A stretch of 64,000 nt of DNA from Maylandia zebra (Eukaryota > Chordata > Actinopteri > Cichliformes > Cichlidae), in the NCBI RefSeq assembly GCF_041146795.1, contig NC_135176.1, positions 14,442,286 through 14,506,285 of the forward strand, written 5' to 3'. The notes below the pieces were generated by a model. The model saw only the letters and a program-made list of their open reading frames with translations. It did not search any database and was not told the DNA's origin. The position numbers and the translations under genes were made by a program. Of the stretch, positions 16,147-28,365 are shown one piece after another (the stretch's first letter is position 1; every line of letters starts with the position of its first letter).

Positions 16147-19100
16147 ATGGCGCCCTCTCACGCACTCAGGTGCTGTAAACGGGCTCTGAATTGGGTACCT
16201 GTCCTGTTTATTAACCTGGTCGTCGGCTGGTCCTATTACGCCTACGTTGTCGAGCTGTGTGTCTGTAAGTGCGCTCACCTTTATAAACCTTTAGCGGCCG
16301 CGTGCGTTGACAGTGACAGGGTTTGAAACTTTGATGAGCTAGTTGAAGATTTAAAATCTGGCTTCACACTCCGTAATGCGATGAAACGTTTGGCGAATAT
16401 TAACACATATTTCTGTCTCTCCTTTTCATGGAAATATTTTACACAAATTGTTATTTTTCTTCATGACAGCTTCGTTTGTCTACTTTTTTCTTCCCCTCCA
16501 GTGAGAGGAACTACTTTTCTCCGTTAATAATTAATCACTCCATTAGGGCAGACGTAATGGGTCAAATAACGGATATCATAAAAATAGAAAAGTGGATTGA
16601 CTGTGAAAGGGTTTGTCGTTTGTGTGTTGCTTAATCATGTTAAAACTTTCTGAGTTTACTAGATATATTTACTAGCTGCTGCTGTTGTTGTTGTTATTGT
16701 TATTGTTATTTTATATAGTTTTGGGGTGTCAATAAATGAGGTGCTTCCGAGCCAGCTTTAAAATCTAGTCCGTGACTTTTTGATGCTATTAGTGTGTATT
16801 TATCTGTAATTAAACATATTTTGAGCAGTTTAAAAATGATTTTTCAATATTAAATTTTAACAACTTGTCGTTTCAGGAGGAAAAAAAAAAAGGGAATTTG
16901 ATTTGTATTTGTTTGTACCCGTTTTACATATTTAACTTCCAGGAGTGGATTCTGTAATTGTAACTTGAATTCTAGTAAACATAATTTATTTGGCGCGTTC
17001 CTGAGTAAGTCCTAAGTGTTTATGCTATTTTTTTTCAGCAGTTTTTAATAAGTTGTGTGTCGTGTGATTTGTGCTGCTCCCACACACAGACGCTAAGTTA
17101 AATAGTTTGATTCAGGCGGGAGCTGATGAGACCAGTATCAGCATGTCTCTGTGTTGCGGCTGTGGTCAGGACAGGGACATCCCTGCTGATGCTTAAACAA
17201 AGCTCTCTGTTGTGGGTGGGTCACTGCTGGCCGTGCCAGGCTGCTGCAACATGGTGTGAGGAAGAGAAAGAGAAGTGGGGGATGTGTAGTCATGTATTAC
17301 TCCTAACTAATATATACACATATACTTTACCTTCTTCCTATAGATACAATCCCAAATAATGCTGAACGAAGTAAGTATTGCCCTCACACACACACACACA
17401 CACACTCACTCATATTTGATGCTGTTATTTCTCTCCCGCTAAGGATCCCTCTTTTCTTTTTTTTCTACAACAGTCAGCTACTTGGTTATCTTTCACATTT
17501 TCCTCGCCATGTTCATATGGGCTTACTGGAAAACTATCTGGTCCAAACCAGCCAATCCCTCAAAAGCAGTAAGTTTGCTTCTGTCACACTCCTCGCTTAG
17601 CGGAAGAGAGGAAATAAACAAAACACTGAACACTTTTCTTTTTCTGTTGTCAGTTCAGTCTACCCAGGGCAGAGAAGGAGCTGTATGAGAGAGAAGAGCG
17701 AGCTGAGGCCCAACAAGAGATTCTGAAGAAAGTGGCGAGGAATTTACCCGTGTACACACGCACAACTGGAGGAGGTATGGCTTTAGATACAGTGTAGTAA
17801 GTGACTGTGCTTTGTTTTGTTTTACACACCATCAGGGAAAACTCTGTTAGCAAAATGTTGCTCTGACAAAAGAGGAAGTGCACAAAAGTTTTCATCATCA
17901 GCCATCAACATTGCAAAAGCATTACAAATGACAATCACGTGTCTTCTCTGGTTGTTTCTCAGTTTAATACATACTAGGCTTGTCTGTGCTGTGTTTACGG
18001 AAAAGCCTGTGTCAGGAGGGTTAATTAGACTCAGGTGCACCTTGCTTTCTCTTCTGGCTCCCCTGCTAATTAAAAGTCAGGATGTGACCCGCTTGGATTC
18101 ACAGGGGGATTTAACGAATATGCTTTAAGAATATCCAGCACGTATACAGTTAATTTTTTTTTTTCTCTCTCTCTCTCTAGCCATCAGATACTGCGACTTC
18201 TGTCAGGTAATCAAGCCTGATCGCTGCCATCACTGTTCAACCTGTGAAATGTGAGTCCTCTCTAAGTGTCCACACTTTATCAACACAATCCTGAATAAGA
18301 TCTTTTTAAAACATCCACCCTAAAGTAGTTTCTTCTGGCAATAGAAATTCAGGAAACGTTACAGAATACTTTTAAATGTGTTTTTTTTTTTTTTTTTTTT
18401 TTTAGGAAAGTGATAATATGGAAAACTAATATCTTAATAAGGGTTTATCAAATGTGTTGTTTTTGTTTACTGGGTCAGTGAAAAGATCAATATGTTGGTA
18501 TATACTGGATGGTACTGATAGGATGCACATTGTTGTTCTTGCTTTTTTTTTTTTCAAGGTGTGTGCTGAAAATGGACCATCACTGCCCCTGGTATGATAT
18601 TCTGTTTTTACTTTGCGATTAAACTTCTTTGTTTAAATTCTTGAACATTAATTGAACATTAGTCTTATTACTGTTGTTAATATTACTATCAAACCCCACT
18701 TTGCAGTGCATAGTGGGAGATTGGGAATATACACAGTGTTGGGAAGGTTACTTTTAAAATGTATTCCACTACAGAATACATGCCCCAAAATGTATTTTGT
18801 AACGTATTCCGTTACTCAGTGAGTGTAACGTATTCTGAACACTTTGGATTACTTAATATATTATCGTGCTTTTTACAACTACATGAATGTGCTATTGCTG
18901 TGTGATTTATTACTTTTACTGAAGGTTATTCGCCATACCAATTCCAATACCAACTAGATTTTTAAATCTTAATATAAAAAAATGAGTAACAGTAGGGTGG
19001 ACATGTAAGGCTGCACTTTTTGCAGCGATCTCTTATAGAAACTATTCCGCGCGTATATAAAATGGGTCCGCGGCTCCGAACCGTAAAGGTGTAAAACCGT

Positions 19101-21774
19101 AAAGGGACCTCTGGCTAATATGTCGGGCTCGTAGCCGAAAACTAGCTTTACTTTGTTGTCTCGGTCACCTTTGCTAGCAAGAGACAGAGAGGCGTTGAAA
19201 GGCTGCTCCAACTTATTGTTTGAGAGGAAAACACGAACACAGTGTACAGTCGAGTCTTAATGGCTTACTTACAACTGGGATTGTCACCCACTCTTTTTGG
19301 CTGCAGTGGTTATTATTATATTTACACGCTTCCATCTCTCGTTTCTGGTCGGTGACAGCTCGTACTTTTCAACTCTTTTTCTCTCTCCTCGCGCTCCCAG
19401 ACACATAACTGGTATGGCAGGCCATTCTTCCTGCAGCACGGACTACACTGTCCATGAGGCTACATTCTTTAGGGCTATGCCTGTAACACTCTGCCTATTG
19501 CCTTCATATTAAGTAAATTTTGTGAATAATTAAAAAAAAAAAAAAAAAAAAATTCTTCACGTCATTATGCGGGCTGCAAGTAGGGGTGACATGGGCCGCG
19601 AGATTGAGACACAGACATTAGAGCCTCTTAATGTGTGTTTTATTTTGGGTTTCCACCAGCGTGGAAACCAAAAGTGGAGAGGGCATAGCCTTATGAAACA
19701 GGAAAATACCGCCGCGTAATCCATTCATTTCAACAAAGTAACTGTATTCTGAATATCACCTATTAAACGGTAACTGTAATGGAATACAGTTACTCATATT
19801 TTGTATTTTAAATGCGTAACAGTGGTACATGTATTCCGTTACTCCCCAACACTGAATATACATACTCTATGATCATTATGGTATGACACTATGATATGTT
19901 GTATTGTGATACAGTCTAATTTGAGATTTGGTGCTCAATAAAACAGTCAAATTTGCAAATATATATAATTACTGGGTTTGTATAAAGTATTTGTATAACT
20001 CATATAGATGTTGGTACATCACAATGTTTATGCAAAGGTTGGGTCCACTAGGAGAAATTGGGGGAGGGGAAAAAAGATGGACATACATACATACATACAT
20101 ACATACATACATAATCTCAGCTATATTTTCCATGGCTATTGTCATAATGTTATTCAGCACCCCCTTTCTTTTTTTTCTTTTCTTTCTTTTTTTTTTTTTT
20201 TCTCCTTCCTGTTGTTGTGGTGTCATCTTCTTTCAGGGTGAATAACTGTGTTGGATTCTCAAACTACAAGTACTTTGTCCTGTTTTTGTCCTATGCGTCA
20301 CTCTACTGTGTAGTGATTTGTGCAACAGTCATCCAGTATTTCATCAAATTCTGGACCGTAAGTACATGAACCTCCTCGTGGTGTTTGCATGACATTTAGT
20401 GGTGTGAACACCACGTGTATCAGTATCAACCTGTTGCTATTTTTAGGGGATTCTCTGCAGCACACTTTACACAAGACAGTGGGTCCTGTCACATAGTCCA
20501 GCAGTGAAACAGTATTTTATTTCCATGCAAGACTTTGTTGTACTGAGGAAACAAAGTAGTATCAATTTGTTTCATTTTCCACATAATTGGACTCAGGACT
20601 GTCACGATTAGTCAGCTAAAAGTGTGTTTTGTTTTTTCCCTTCATTCTAAAGAAACAGCTGCCTGACACCCACGCCAAATTCCATATCTTGTTTCTGTTC
20701 TTTGTGGCGGCCTTGTTCTTCATCAGCATCGTGTCACTTCTCGGATACCATCTGTGGCTCGTGGGAAAGAACAGGACCACTATAGGTAAATTAATACTAT
20801 AAATACATACTTTGTTTAATTCCACTTCTACAAAAAACACCACTGGCTAACTCTTGTCGTTTTTTTGTTTGTTTGTTTTTCCCTCCATTTTTAGAGGCTT
20901 TTAGGGCTCCTTTTTTCACAAATGGGCCGGATAAAAATGGGTTTTCTCTGGGATTTAGCAGAAATGTAGCTGAGGTGTTTGGAGACCAGGCAAAGTACTG
21001 GTTTTTCCCTGTTTTCTCAAGGTGAGTCTACTCTCATGTGATATGCTTTGTCACTAAAAATGGATCGTCCGATAAGTTCCATAAATGGTCACTAACAAAA
21101 TGGATCACAGAGTCAAAGTGAGGGGGCAAAAGCTGATGCACGCCCAAACTTTCACCCACTTCATGTCAGTCAGAATAAATGATGTACGCATGCAGATGGT
21201 GTTAGTGCATGCCTACTCAGTATGGGAGGTTAATTGGTTTTGTACTAACAGACCTATCCAGCTTTTTTAATTAAAGTTACTTTCATGGAGTGTCAGAAAT
21301 ATATTTAAAAACAAAAAAAAAACAATGAAGATATATTTTTTTTTTCTCTGTATTTTCAGTCAGGGAGATGGGCATTCCTTTGTCACCAGATTGGTACAGA
21401 TAGATCCTGAGCAAGCAAACAGTGTCCTCCAGCAGAATGGCAAAGGGTAAGTTTTCTATTTCTTTCAAATCTTTAATATCAGAGGCTTCAATTTTATTTA
21501 CTTTGAATTAATTTCTGTTTGACTTTAATTGTAGTCCTGCTGATGGAGAAGCTAACCCGTATGTCCTTAGCAATAATGTTCAGCACACAGAAGATGGCAG
21601 CAAAGAGAAAATGAGTATGTTACTTATGCCCTTTCTCACAATTTCATGCTTTTGTGTCCTAATTGCTTTTGTTTGTGCTCAATAAACAACCCATCCTGAG
21701 ACATCTTTTGTGTATACTGTTTCCTTTTAGATGGCGGACAGACTGTCTCTGTGACAATAGAGAAGGAGCAGTAG
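16147..21774 (+). CDS. zdhhc20: Palmitoyltransferase ZDHHC20-like (DHHC protein acyltransferase)
   Basis: Twelve exons: 16147-16264, 17344-17370, 17474-17568, 17654-17774, 18181-18250, 18559-18591, 20237-20357, 20653-20785, 20895-21021, 21360-21446, 21535-21614, 21731-21774; 351 residues, all phases consistent. It is a four-pass membrane enzyme that transfers palmitate to protein cysteines. The Cys-rich domain runs from about residue 125 ([20 protein letters not shown]) to the active site DHHC at 150-153, followed by [15 protein letters not shown]. The TTxE motif is at 237-240. The N-terminus ([10 protein letters not shown]...[14 protein letters not shown]) and the C-terminus (VSVTIE) match ZDHHC20 better than ZDHHC15 or ZDHHC2. 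Exon 2 is only 27 bases and exon 6 is 33. Intron 6 carries a 1.1-kb hAT-like insertion. The a/b co-orthologue is undetermined. Confidence 0.92.
18734..19854. mobile_element. 1.12-kb hAT-like element with 8-bp target duplication
   Basis: It begins CAGTGTTGGG and ends CCCCAACACTG, with longer imperfect inverted similarity inward (GTATTCCGTTAC and TGGAATAC blocks on both sides). It is flanked by exact copies of AATATACA at 18726-18733 and 19855-19862. Eight-base duplications and CAG...CTG ends are characteristic of hAT transposons. No long transposase frame is visible, so it is non-autonomous or decayed. It lies in zdhhc20 intron 6. Confidence 0.88.
20081..20113. repeat. (ACAT)n microsatellite
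   Basis: About eight tandem ACAT units lie in zdhhc20 intron 6, some 125 bases before exon 7. Confidence 0.95.
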
Positions 21775-22206
21775 ACAACATATCTCAACTACGATGCCTT
21801 AAACCAGGAGTATCATCACCTCAACGGGAGTCATCCTAGACCTTCATTTTAAGCTTTGATGCAGCCTCAAACCACATGTTTTGTATTTGTTTTTATTACA
21901 TGGACCATTCCTCATCCAGCGTGCTTTGAAAGAGCACAGCAACAATATTGCTATCATGTAGAAAGAGCCTCTACAGCGACCTCATAGACTGCACCAGTCT
22001 GAAGCAGAAGAGATTCAGGGAAGGAGATGTCTTTAAGATAAACCAAAGACATTCAAATAATCCCCAAAATGTGGGAGCCAATGTTTGTCTTTGTCTGTTT
22101 TATGTTTAAGATTTCATCTAGAGAGTCATCCTTTATCAGTATTAATCAACCTCTTAATCACTAATTGCAGAGCAAAAGGTTTGTACGTTGATTTTCATCC
22201 GAAATA

Positions 22207-22245
<39 letters not shown>

Positions 22246-23440
22246 TTATAAGGTGAACTTCAAGCACAATGCAATTAGCAGCAGTCTGTTATCAGATGGT
22301 CTCAAATTTAGTTTACATATTTGTAAATATTTGAAGGTCTTTCTGTTTACACTTTAAAATATTTATTTTTCATTTCATAATATATTTGATAGGAAAAACA
22401 TAAAGATGATAAATGCTAAAACTTAAATGACCAAATCCAGTTTAATGCTTGTTGAAATGGTTTAATCTCAATCCGGATACTTGAAAGCCAACAGGTCTCT
22501 CATAATTCCAAGATGATCAGGTAGATTTTTCATTGCACTATAATTATCTGTAATTTGTCCTGTTTTATAAATTAATTGCTTTGTCTTTCTATGTATTTAT
22601 TTGTAAATCACATTTTATTTATTTTCAAAAAGACATTAATACAAGTGATTTCCTTCTTCATCTACAGAACTAACATCCTTTGTATTTCTATATTAACACG
22701 AATCTATTTGAAGTGTCTTCTGTTTGTGTCCACCACTTTCAAAGAAATTTAAGTTTCAAAAGCACAGAACATAAAAAAAACACCACAATAAAAAAAAAAA
22801 AAAGTCATAAAGAACAGGTAATTATGTCCTTGAGCCTAAAGCTCGATAGAAGTGGAGTTTATACCAGTGATCCAAAGGTGTCACAACCTTTCTTCACTCT
22901 TTACTGCCCGCCATTGTTTCCTTATATTACCTTCCTTTTGGAGTATGTGATGTGTAGCACAATAAAACATGATTGACTGATTTTACTTTTAGCCTACATG
23001 ATTAGTGACTCACAGAAGTTCAATGACCGATGTCAGTTAACTTAACAACAGGCACCTGGAGTTGCTGCCTGTTTGAAAAAAAGATGCTTTTTATTTTATT
23101 ACGAAATTGTTCATGCTGCTTAATGATTGCTATGTAACAATAAATGTAATACAACTATACATCCCTATTTAACAAATGTGTGATTTGTTTTTGTCAAAAA
23201 TGTGATTTTAAAATGTTCCCTTGACTGAGGAACAACTCTGCAGATGACTGAACTTGTGGACCTTAAGTGCTTACAAGATGTTAGTCATGACCAGTTAAGC
23301 TTTAACTGGATTCCAGTGAAGTCTATGTGATGAAACTTAGAATTTAATAGCTTTGCATTGAAATCTATACCAGAGCAGTGCCTTTATATGGGGGGGCTGT
23401 CATATTTGTACCAGAAATATGAACAAAAAAAAAAAAAAAA
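21775..23440 (+). other. zdhhc20 3'UTR and flank
   Basis: AT-rich sequence after the stop codon. It contains a (GT)n microsatellite at 22208-22244 and an AATAAA at 22961-22966, a plausible polyadenylation signal (ACAATAAAACATG). No coding exon is seen. Confidence 0.6.
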
Positions 23441-23446
23441 GACTTA

Positions 23447-23960
23447 GTGGTCATTTTGCTGTTAGCTTATCTGTCGATAAATATATGTATCTTGACAAAA
23501 TCCTCCAAGTACTCACATGTGACACCGTTGTTATCTCAGTTACACTGGCTTCCTGTTGAATTTACAGTCAATTTTAAGATCCTGGTCTTGACTTACAGAG
23601 CTGTGCATGGACTGGCACCAGCCTACATCTTTGATCTGCTACAGCCCTATGTCCCCAGCAGGTCCCTGAGGTCATCTGATCAGGGCTTACTTGCTATAAA
23701 ACAGACTAAGAGGAGAAATAAGGGTGACAGAGCTTTTGCCACTGTGGCCCCGAGACTGTGGAACTCTCTCCCTCATACATTAAGAACTCGGTGGTTGTTT
23801 TTAAAAAACAACTCAAAACTCACCTTTTTAAAACTGCTTTTGGTTAATTTTTTGCCTGTTTTATTTTGTCTTTTTTAAATCTTCTTATGACTTGTAATCT
23901 TATGTGCAGCACTTTCTGATTCTGTCTTGAAAGGTGCTATATAAATAACAATTTTATTTT
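23447..23960 (+). mobile_element. LINE fragment (L2-clade), 5'-truncated, 3' end of the RT ORF
   Basis: The open frame 23447-23878 contains SHVTPLLSQLHWLPV, FKILVLTYRAVHGLAPAYI and PRLWNSLPHTLR, the C-terminal region found downstream of the reverse-transcriptase domain in L2-clade LINEs. A frame shift near 23780 separates it from the usual KTHLF ending, which can still be read in another frame. The DNA after it (GCACTTTCTGATTCTGTC, TTGAAAGGTGCTATATAAAT, then a T/A-rich tail) is the 3' end. It is a dead-on-arrival type copy. Confidence 0.8.
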
Positions 23961-24105
23961 TTATTTATTTTACTTAAATTCTCGGATGAATTCTAATCTC
24001 AGTGACCTTGACCATTAAGGTCAGAGGTCAAGTTTTCTAAAAATCTTGTGAATGCGATAACTTGTGAACAAGGTAACGTAAGATTTCGAAACTCAAGCCA
24101 TAGGT

Positions 24106-24324
24106 CAGGGGCGTCCAACTCCAGGCCTCAAGGGCCGGTGTCCAGCAGATTTTAGATGTGTTATTGATCCAACACAGCTGACTTAAATGGCTAAATGACC
24201 TCCTCAACATGTCCTGAATTTCTCCAGAGGCCTGGTAATTAACTAATCATTTGATTCAGGTGTGTTGACCCAGGGTGATATTTGCAGGGCACCAGCCCTT
24301 GAGGCCTGGAGTTGGACACCCCTG
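24106..24324. mobile_element. 219-bp hAT-type MITE with 8-bp target duplication
   Basis: The ends are near-perfect inverted repeats of about 28 bases: CAGGGGCGTCCAACTCCAGG on the left, and CCTGGAGTTGGACACCCCTG on the right. They are flanked by identical CCATAGGT at 24098-24105 and 24325-24332. There is no coding capacity. The intact duplication indicates a fairly young insertion. Confidence 0.93.
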
Positions 24325-24332
24325 CCATAGGT

Positions 24333-25995
24333 ACATCTACTAGGAGGCTGAGTGGTACTGCCCACTGCCACCAGTTTTTTAAGACTCTGCATTAGCATGT
24401 TGGCCAAGGCCGTGTTTTTTAAAGCCAGAAGTGAGCATACTTGGATGAAAGTTATCAATTAATGCTAGCAATCTACAAGCACAGAAACCAGCAATTCAAT
24501 GCTTGATAGTACCCCTTACTACGAGTATAATGTAAAAAATACCTTTCTACCTGTTTTTTTTTTCTTTGCTGGAAAACAGCTCGTAGACCACGAAGAGTTC
24601 AGAAACCAAATTTGGCAAACAGACACATCTTAGGCCTCTGAAGGTTTCATCAAAATCAGACATCATGACATTCACGATGACCTGAGGTTAACCTTTATGC
24701 ATTTACAGGACCATATAAGAAAAGACTAAATGAAAAGTGTGACACATAATACGTATCTAAATCTCTACAAAGCCCTATAAATAATTTAATAACAAATGCG
24801 CTTTAAATAGTTACGCTCTGACATCAACTTGCCTCTGTGCTTGCCAAAAAGGGTTTCTCCACCATGTACTAAGACAAGTTACGCTTGCACAGCTCAGTGG
24901 CAAGCAAACCAATTTAAAACTTTCATGTAATGTGTTTTTTCTGAACATTTTATATTTGATATTCTGTTTCTCACCATAAAAATTACAGACTGTTCGGGTT
25001 TTTTTTATAACTGAACAACCTTACAACTTCAGCAGGGAATGAAGTAATCATTTACCCCACTGTAAGCTGTGAACAGTTCTAAGGTTTTCTACACAGGTAG
25101 TGTGGCCAGTTCCCTTCTGCTTTCTCACCTTCCACAAACTATCACTTAATGCCCCTCCGGTGGTCCTCCTTGGGCTCTCGGACTCTGGGGCCTCTGGATG
25201 TCTGGAGCCTGGATCTCCTCCATGCCTGCTTCATGCCCTGGGGGACAGGGCTATGGCTCTCTACACCCTCTAGCAGACCATTACATGGGGAAACCTTTTG
25301 AATACAAGCGCGCTGATCTACACAGGTGTGCACACGGGTGTTCAGTGTTCATAGACATAAACTACACCTTTATTGGCTGCTATTTTCAAGCACATTGTGC
25401 GCTGTAGGTCCTGCTTGCTACACAACAACATTCAATATTTAGTATTTACTGCTGTTTACACTTAGCTAGATTAACATGATGCTGTTGTGTTTAGTATGTT
25501 GCTCTGTTTTTTTTGCTTGTTTTCTCTTCTTTTTCTCTCAACAGGTGATCCAGGAGGTTTTTCTTTCTGGTCTTTCTCTTTTTAAGTGCCCTTTCTCACT
25601 GTCCCTCTTCCCTTCTGTTTTTCTTTTCCTTCATCTTTCTTTCTCCCTTTCCTATCCCTCAGTCATGTCTGTCCCGTCTGTAACAACTGAAAATAAAATA
25701 AAATAAATAATAACAACAAAGGTTGATCAAATGGACCAATACGGCAAGGTCGTGATGATCCATTTGGCAAAGTAAATCCATTGGGTATCCTTGTTGGTCT
25801 TCAGACAACAATTCTGACGGCTAAAGAACCAAATGGGACAGGCAAAAAAAAACAACTATCACTTAATGCTCCAAAATATCAACTAAACTCAATAAAGAGT
25901 CCAAAACAAATGTATGTAGATTCACAATTACAATACCAATCACAGACCAACAAACACAGCATAAGCTTGTCAAAAATCCACCAGTCTCAATCAGT
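24333..25995. other. Repeat-rich intergenic DNA, no gene seen
   Basis: No exon with splice context is visible. The segment from about 25142 to 25720 is GC-rich, then pyrimidine-rich, and ends in AACTGAAAATAAAATAAAATAAATAATAACA. That layout looks like the 3' untranslated end and A-rich tail of a non-LTR retrotransposon, directly before the LINE that starts near 25996. This reading is an inference from composition. Confidence 0.45.
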
Positions 25996-28365
25996 ATGGC
26001 ACTTTTAAATGTACGCTCTCTGTTGAACAAGTCTTTTATTATTAATGATTTAATTTTAAATAATAAACTTGACTGTTTATTTTTAACTGAAACATGGCTG
26101 GGTTTGGATGCACCAGTTGTTCCCACCAAATTTAAATTTCTCTTTTTCTATTAGAAGTGGTAAGAGAGGTGGTGGGACTGCATCTTTAGCCAACAACACA
26201 CTCACCACCAAACAAATTTTATTTGATCATTTTACCACTTTTGAATTCCACGCTATTGTTTTCAGCAACCCTCCAGTTTTATCTGTCACAGTTTATAGAC
26301 CACCTAAAGACAGCGCTGCTTTTATCAAGGAATTCTCAGAATTTTTAACAAACATACATTCAAAATATAATATGATCATTTTAACCGGTGATTTTAACCT
26401 GCACATAGATAATCCTTCTGACCCTGCATCAAAAGAATTCTTAAACATTCTTCACTGTTTGGATTTTACCCAGCACGTCACGCAGCCGACTCACAACAGA
26501 GGACACACTCTGGACCTGGTCATCACCCATGGGCTGTCCACCAGCGTGTCCTCTGTTGTTGACTTGGCTGTCTCTGACCACTACTGTGTGTTTTTTAACA
26601 TCACCGGTTTTATTCAGCGGGAGACCTCGGTGCAAACTGTGAGGAGGCGCTATCTAACCTCTGAAGTGGCTGCAAATTTTACCAGGGTTTTAGACGAATG
26701 CTCCCCTGTGATTTTACCTGCACCCTGCAATTTGATTTTTAATCATTTTAACAGCAAACTGAAGAAAAGCCTTGACTCCGTTGCTCCACTCACCACCAAA
26801 AAGATTAACGTAAAACACGTATCACCCTGGAGAAACGAAGAAGTCAAAAAACTCAAAAGAAATTGCAGGGCAGCAGAAAGGAGATGGAGGAAAAATAAAA
26901 ATACTATCAACCATCAAATATTTTCCGAGCAACTTAAAATGTACAATAATACATTAAGGAATTCAAGAAATTCATACTTCGCCAAAATAACCAACAATAA
27001 CAAAAATAATCCCAAGGTCCTCTTTTCCACCATAGATCATTTATTTAACCCTGATTTTAACAGCAAAGAACCCCCACAGACTCACTCTGTGAGCAGTTTG
27101 CAGACCCCTTCAGGGGAAAAGTCAGCGCCATCAGATCTGATATTTTATCTAATCGCGATATGATTTTAAACACATCTGAGGGCTCGATTGTACCTGAGGA
27201 GACACTGGACAGCTTTGTCTTTGTTAATGCTGAGAACCTTAAGAAAGTTTTCTCCACAGTGAGACCCACCACATGTCTTGTAGATCCAATCCCTTCTTCA
27301 CTCCTTAAAACACTTTATGGATTTTTTGAAGCTGAGCTTTTATACATGATGAATTGCTCTCTTCAGTCGAGCGTCTTCCCTGTTGCCTTTAAAACGGCGG
27401 TGGTGAGGCCCCTTCTGAAGAAGAGCAATTTGGATTGTAATGATTTTAATAACTACAGACCTGTATCCAACTTACCATTTTTAAGTAAAGTCTTAGAAAA
27501 ACTTGTTTTTACTCAGATTACTGATTTTCTCAATGATAGACAGATCCTGGAGATATTCCAGTCTGGATTTAGGGTGAACCACAGCACAGAGACGGCTCTC
27601 CTAAAGGTTTTAAATGATCTTAGATGTAACTGGGACGCCCAAAAGCTCTCAGTCCTGGTGCTACTGGATCTAAGCGCAGCCTTTGATACAGTAGACCACG
27701 CTATTCTTTTAAACAGACTGAAACACATGGTGGGCCTCTCTGGTGCTGTACACAACTGGTTCACTTCATATCTCTCAGACAGAACTTTTATGGTGAGTAT
27801 GGATACATGCTCCTCTAAGATCCATGAAATGACATGTGGTGTGCCTCAAGGGTCGGTTCTAGGCCCTGTACTTTTTAATTTGTATATGCTCCCTCTCGGC
27901 AGTGTCATCAAGAGGCATGGAGTGAACTTCCACAGTTACGCTGATGACACGCAGCTGTACATCTCCGTGTCTCCTGATGACACCAGACCAATGGATGCCC
28001 TTTTTAACTGTATTTTAGATATAAGATCTTGGATGGCAGAAAACTTTTTACAGCTTAACCAGGACAAAACTGAAGTTTTAATCGTCGGTCCTGAGGCTCA
28101 GAGAGAGAAACTCTTGTCTAAATTAGAGGCATTTTCACTATGTCCTTCGCTACAAGTGAAAAACCTGGGTGTTATTTTTGACTCTGAGCTTGGTTTTATC
28201 CCACATATTAAACATGTAACCAAAATTGGATTTTATCATCTAAAAAATATAGCCAGAGTCCGCCCTATTCTCTCTCGGGCAAACACGGAGATGCTGATGC
28301 ATGCTTTTATTACCAGTCGCATTGATTACTGTAAGACCCACCTTTTTAATTTAGCTTTTACTTAA
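25996..28365 (+). mobile_element. Degenerate L2-clade LINE (endonuclease + reverse transcriptase)
   Basis: Three frames follow one another. The frame from 25996 starts an endonuclease (NVRSLLNKSFIINDLI...FLTETWLGLD) and stops near 26150. The frame 26108-27163 continues it (GDFNLHID, HTLDLVITHG, SDHYCVF). The frame 27160-28365 is the reverse transcriptase (NYRPVSNLPFLSKVLEKL, LLDLSAAFDTVDHAIL, GVPQGSVLGPVLFNLYM, catalytic YADDTQLY). Shifts near 26.11-26.15 kb and 27.16 kb break the ORF. The end is internally deleted: ITSRIDYC runs directly into KTHLFNLAF, skipping the roughly 130 residues that survive in the fragment 23447-23878. The copy cannot make a full protein. Confidence 0.9.

Noticed and set aside
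16147-21774. ZDHHC19 identity from human 3q29 linkage
   Set aside because: The protein clearly belongs to the ZDHHC2/15/20 group by its N-terminus and catalytic region.
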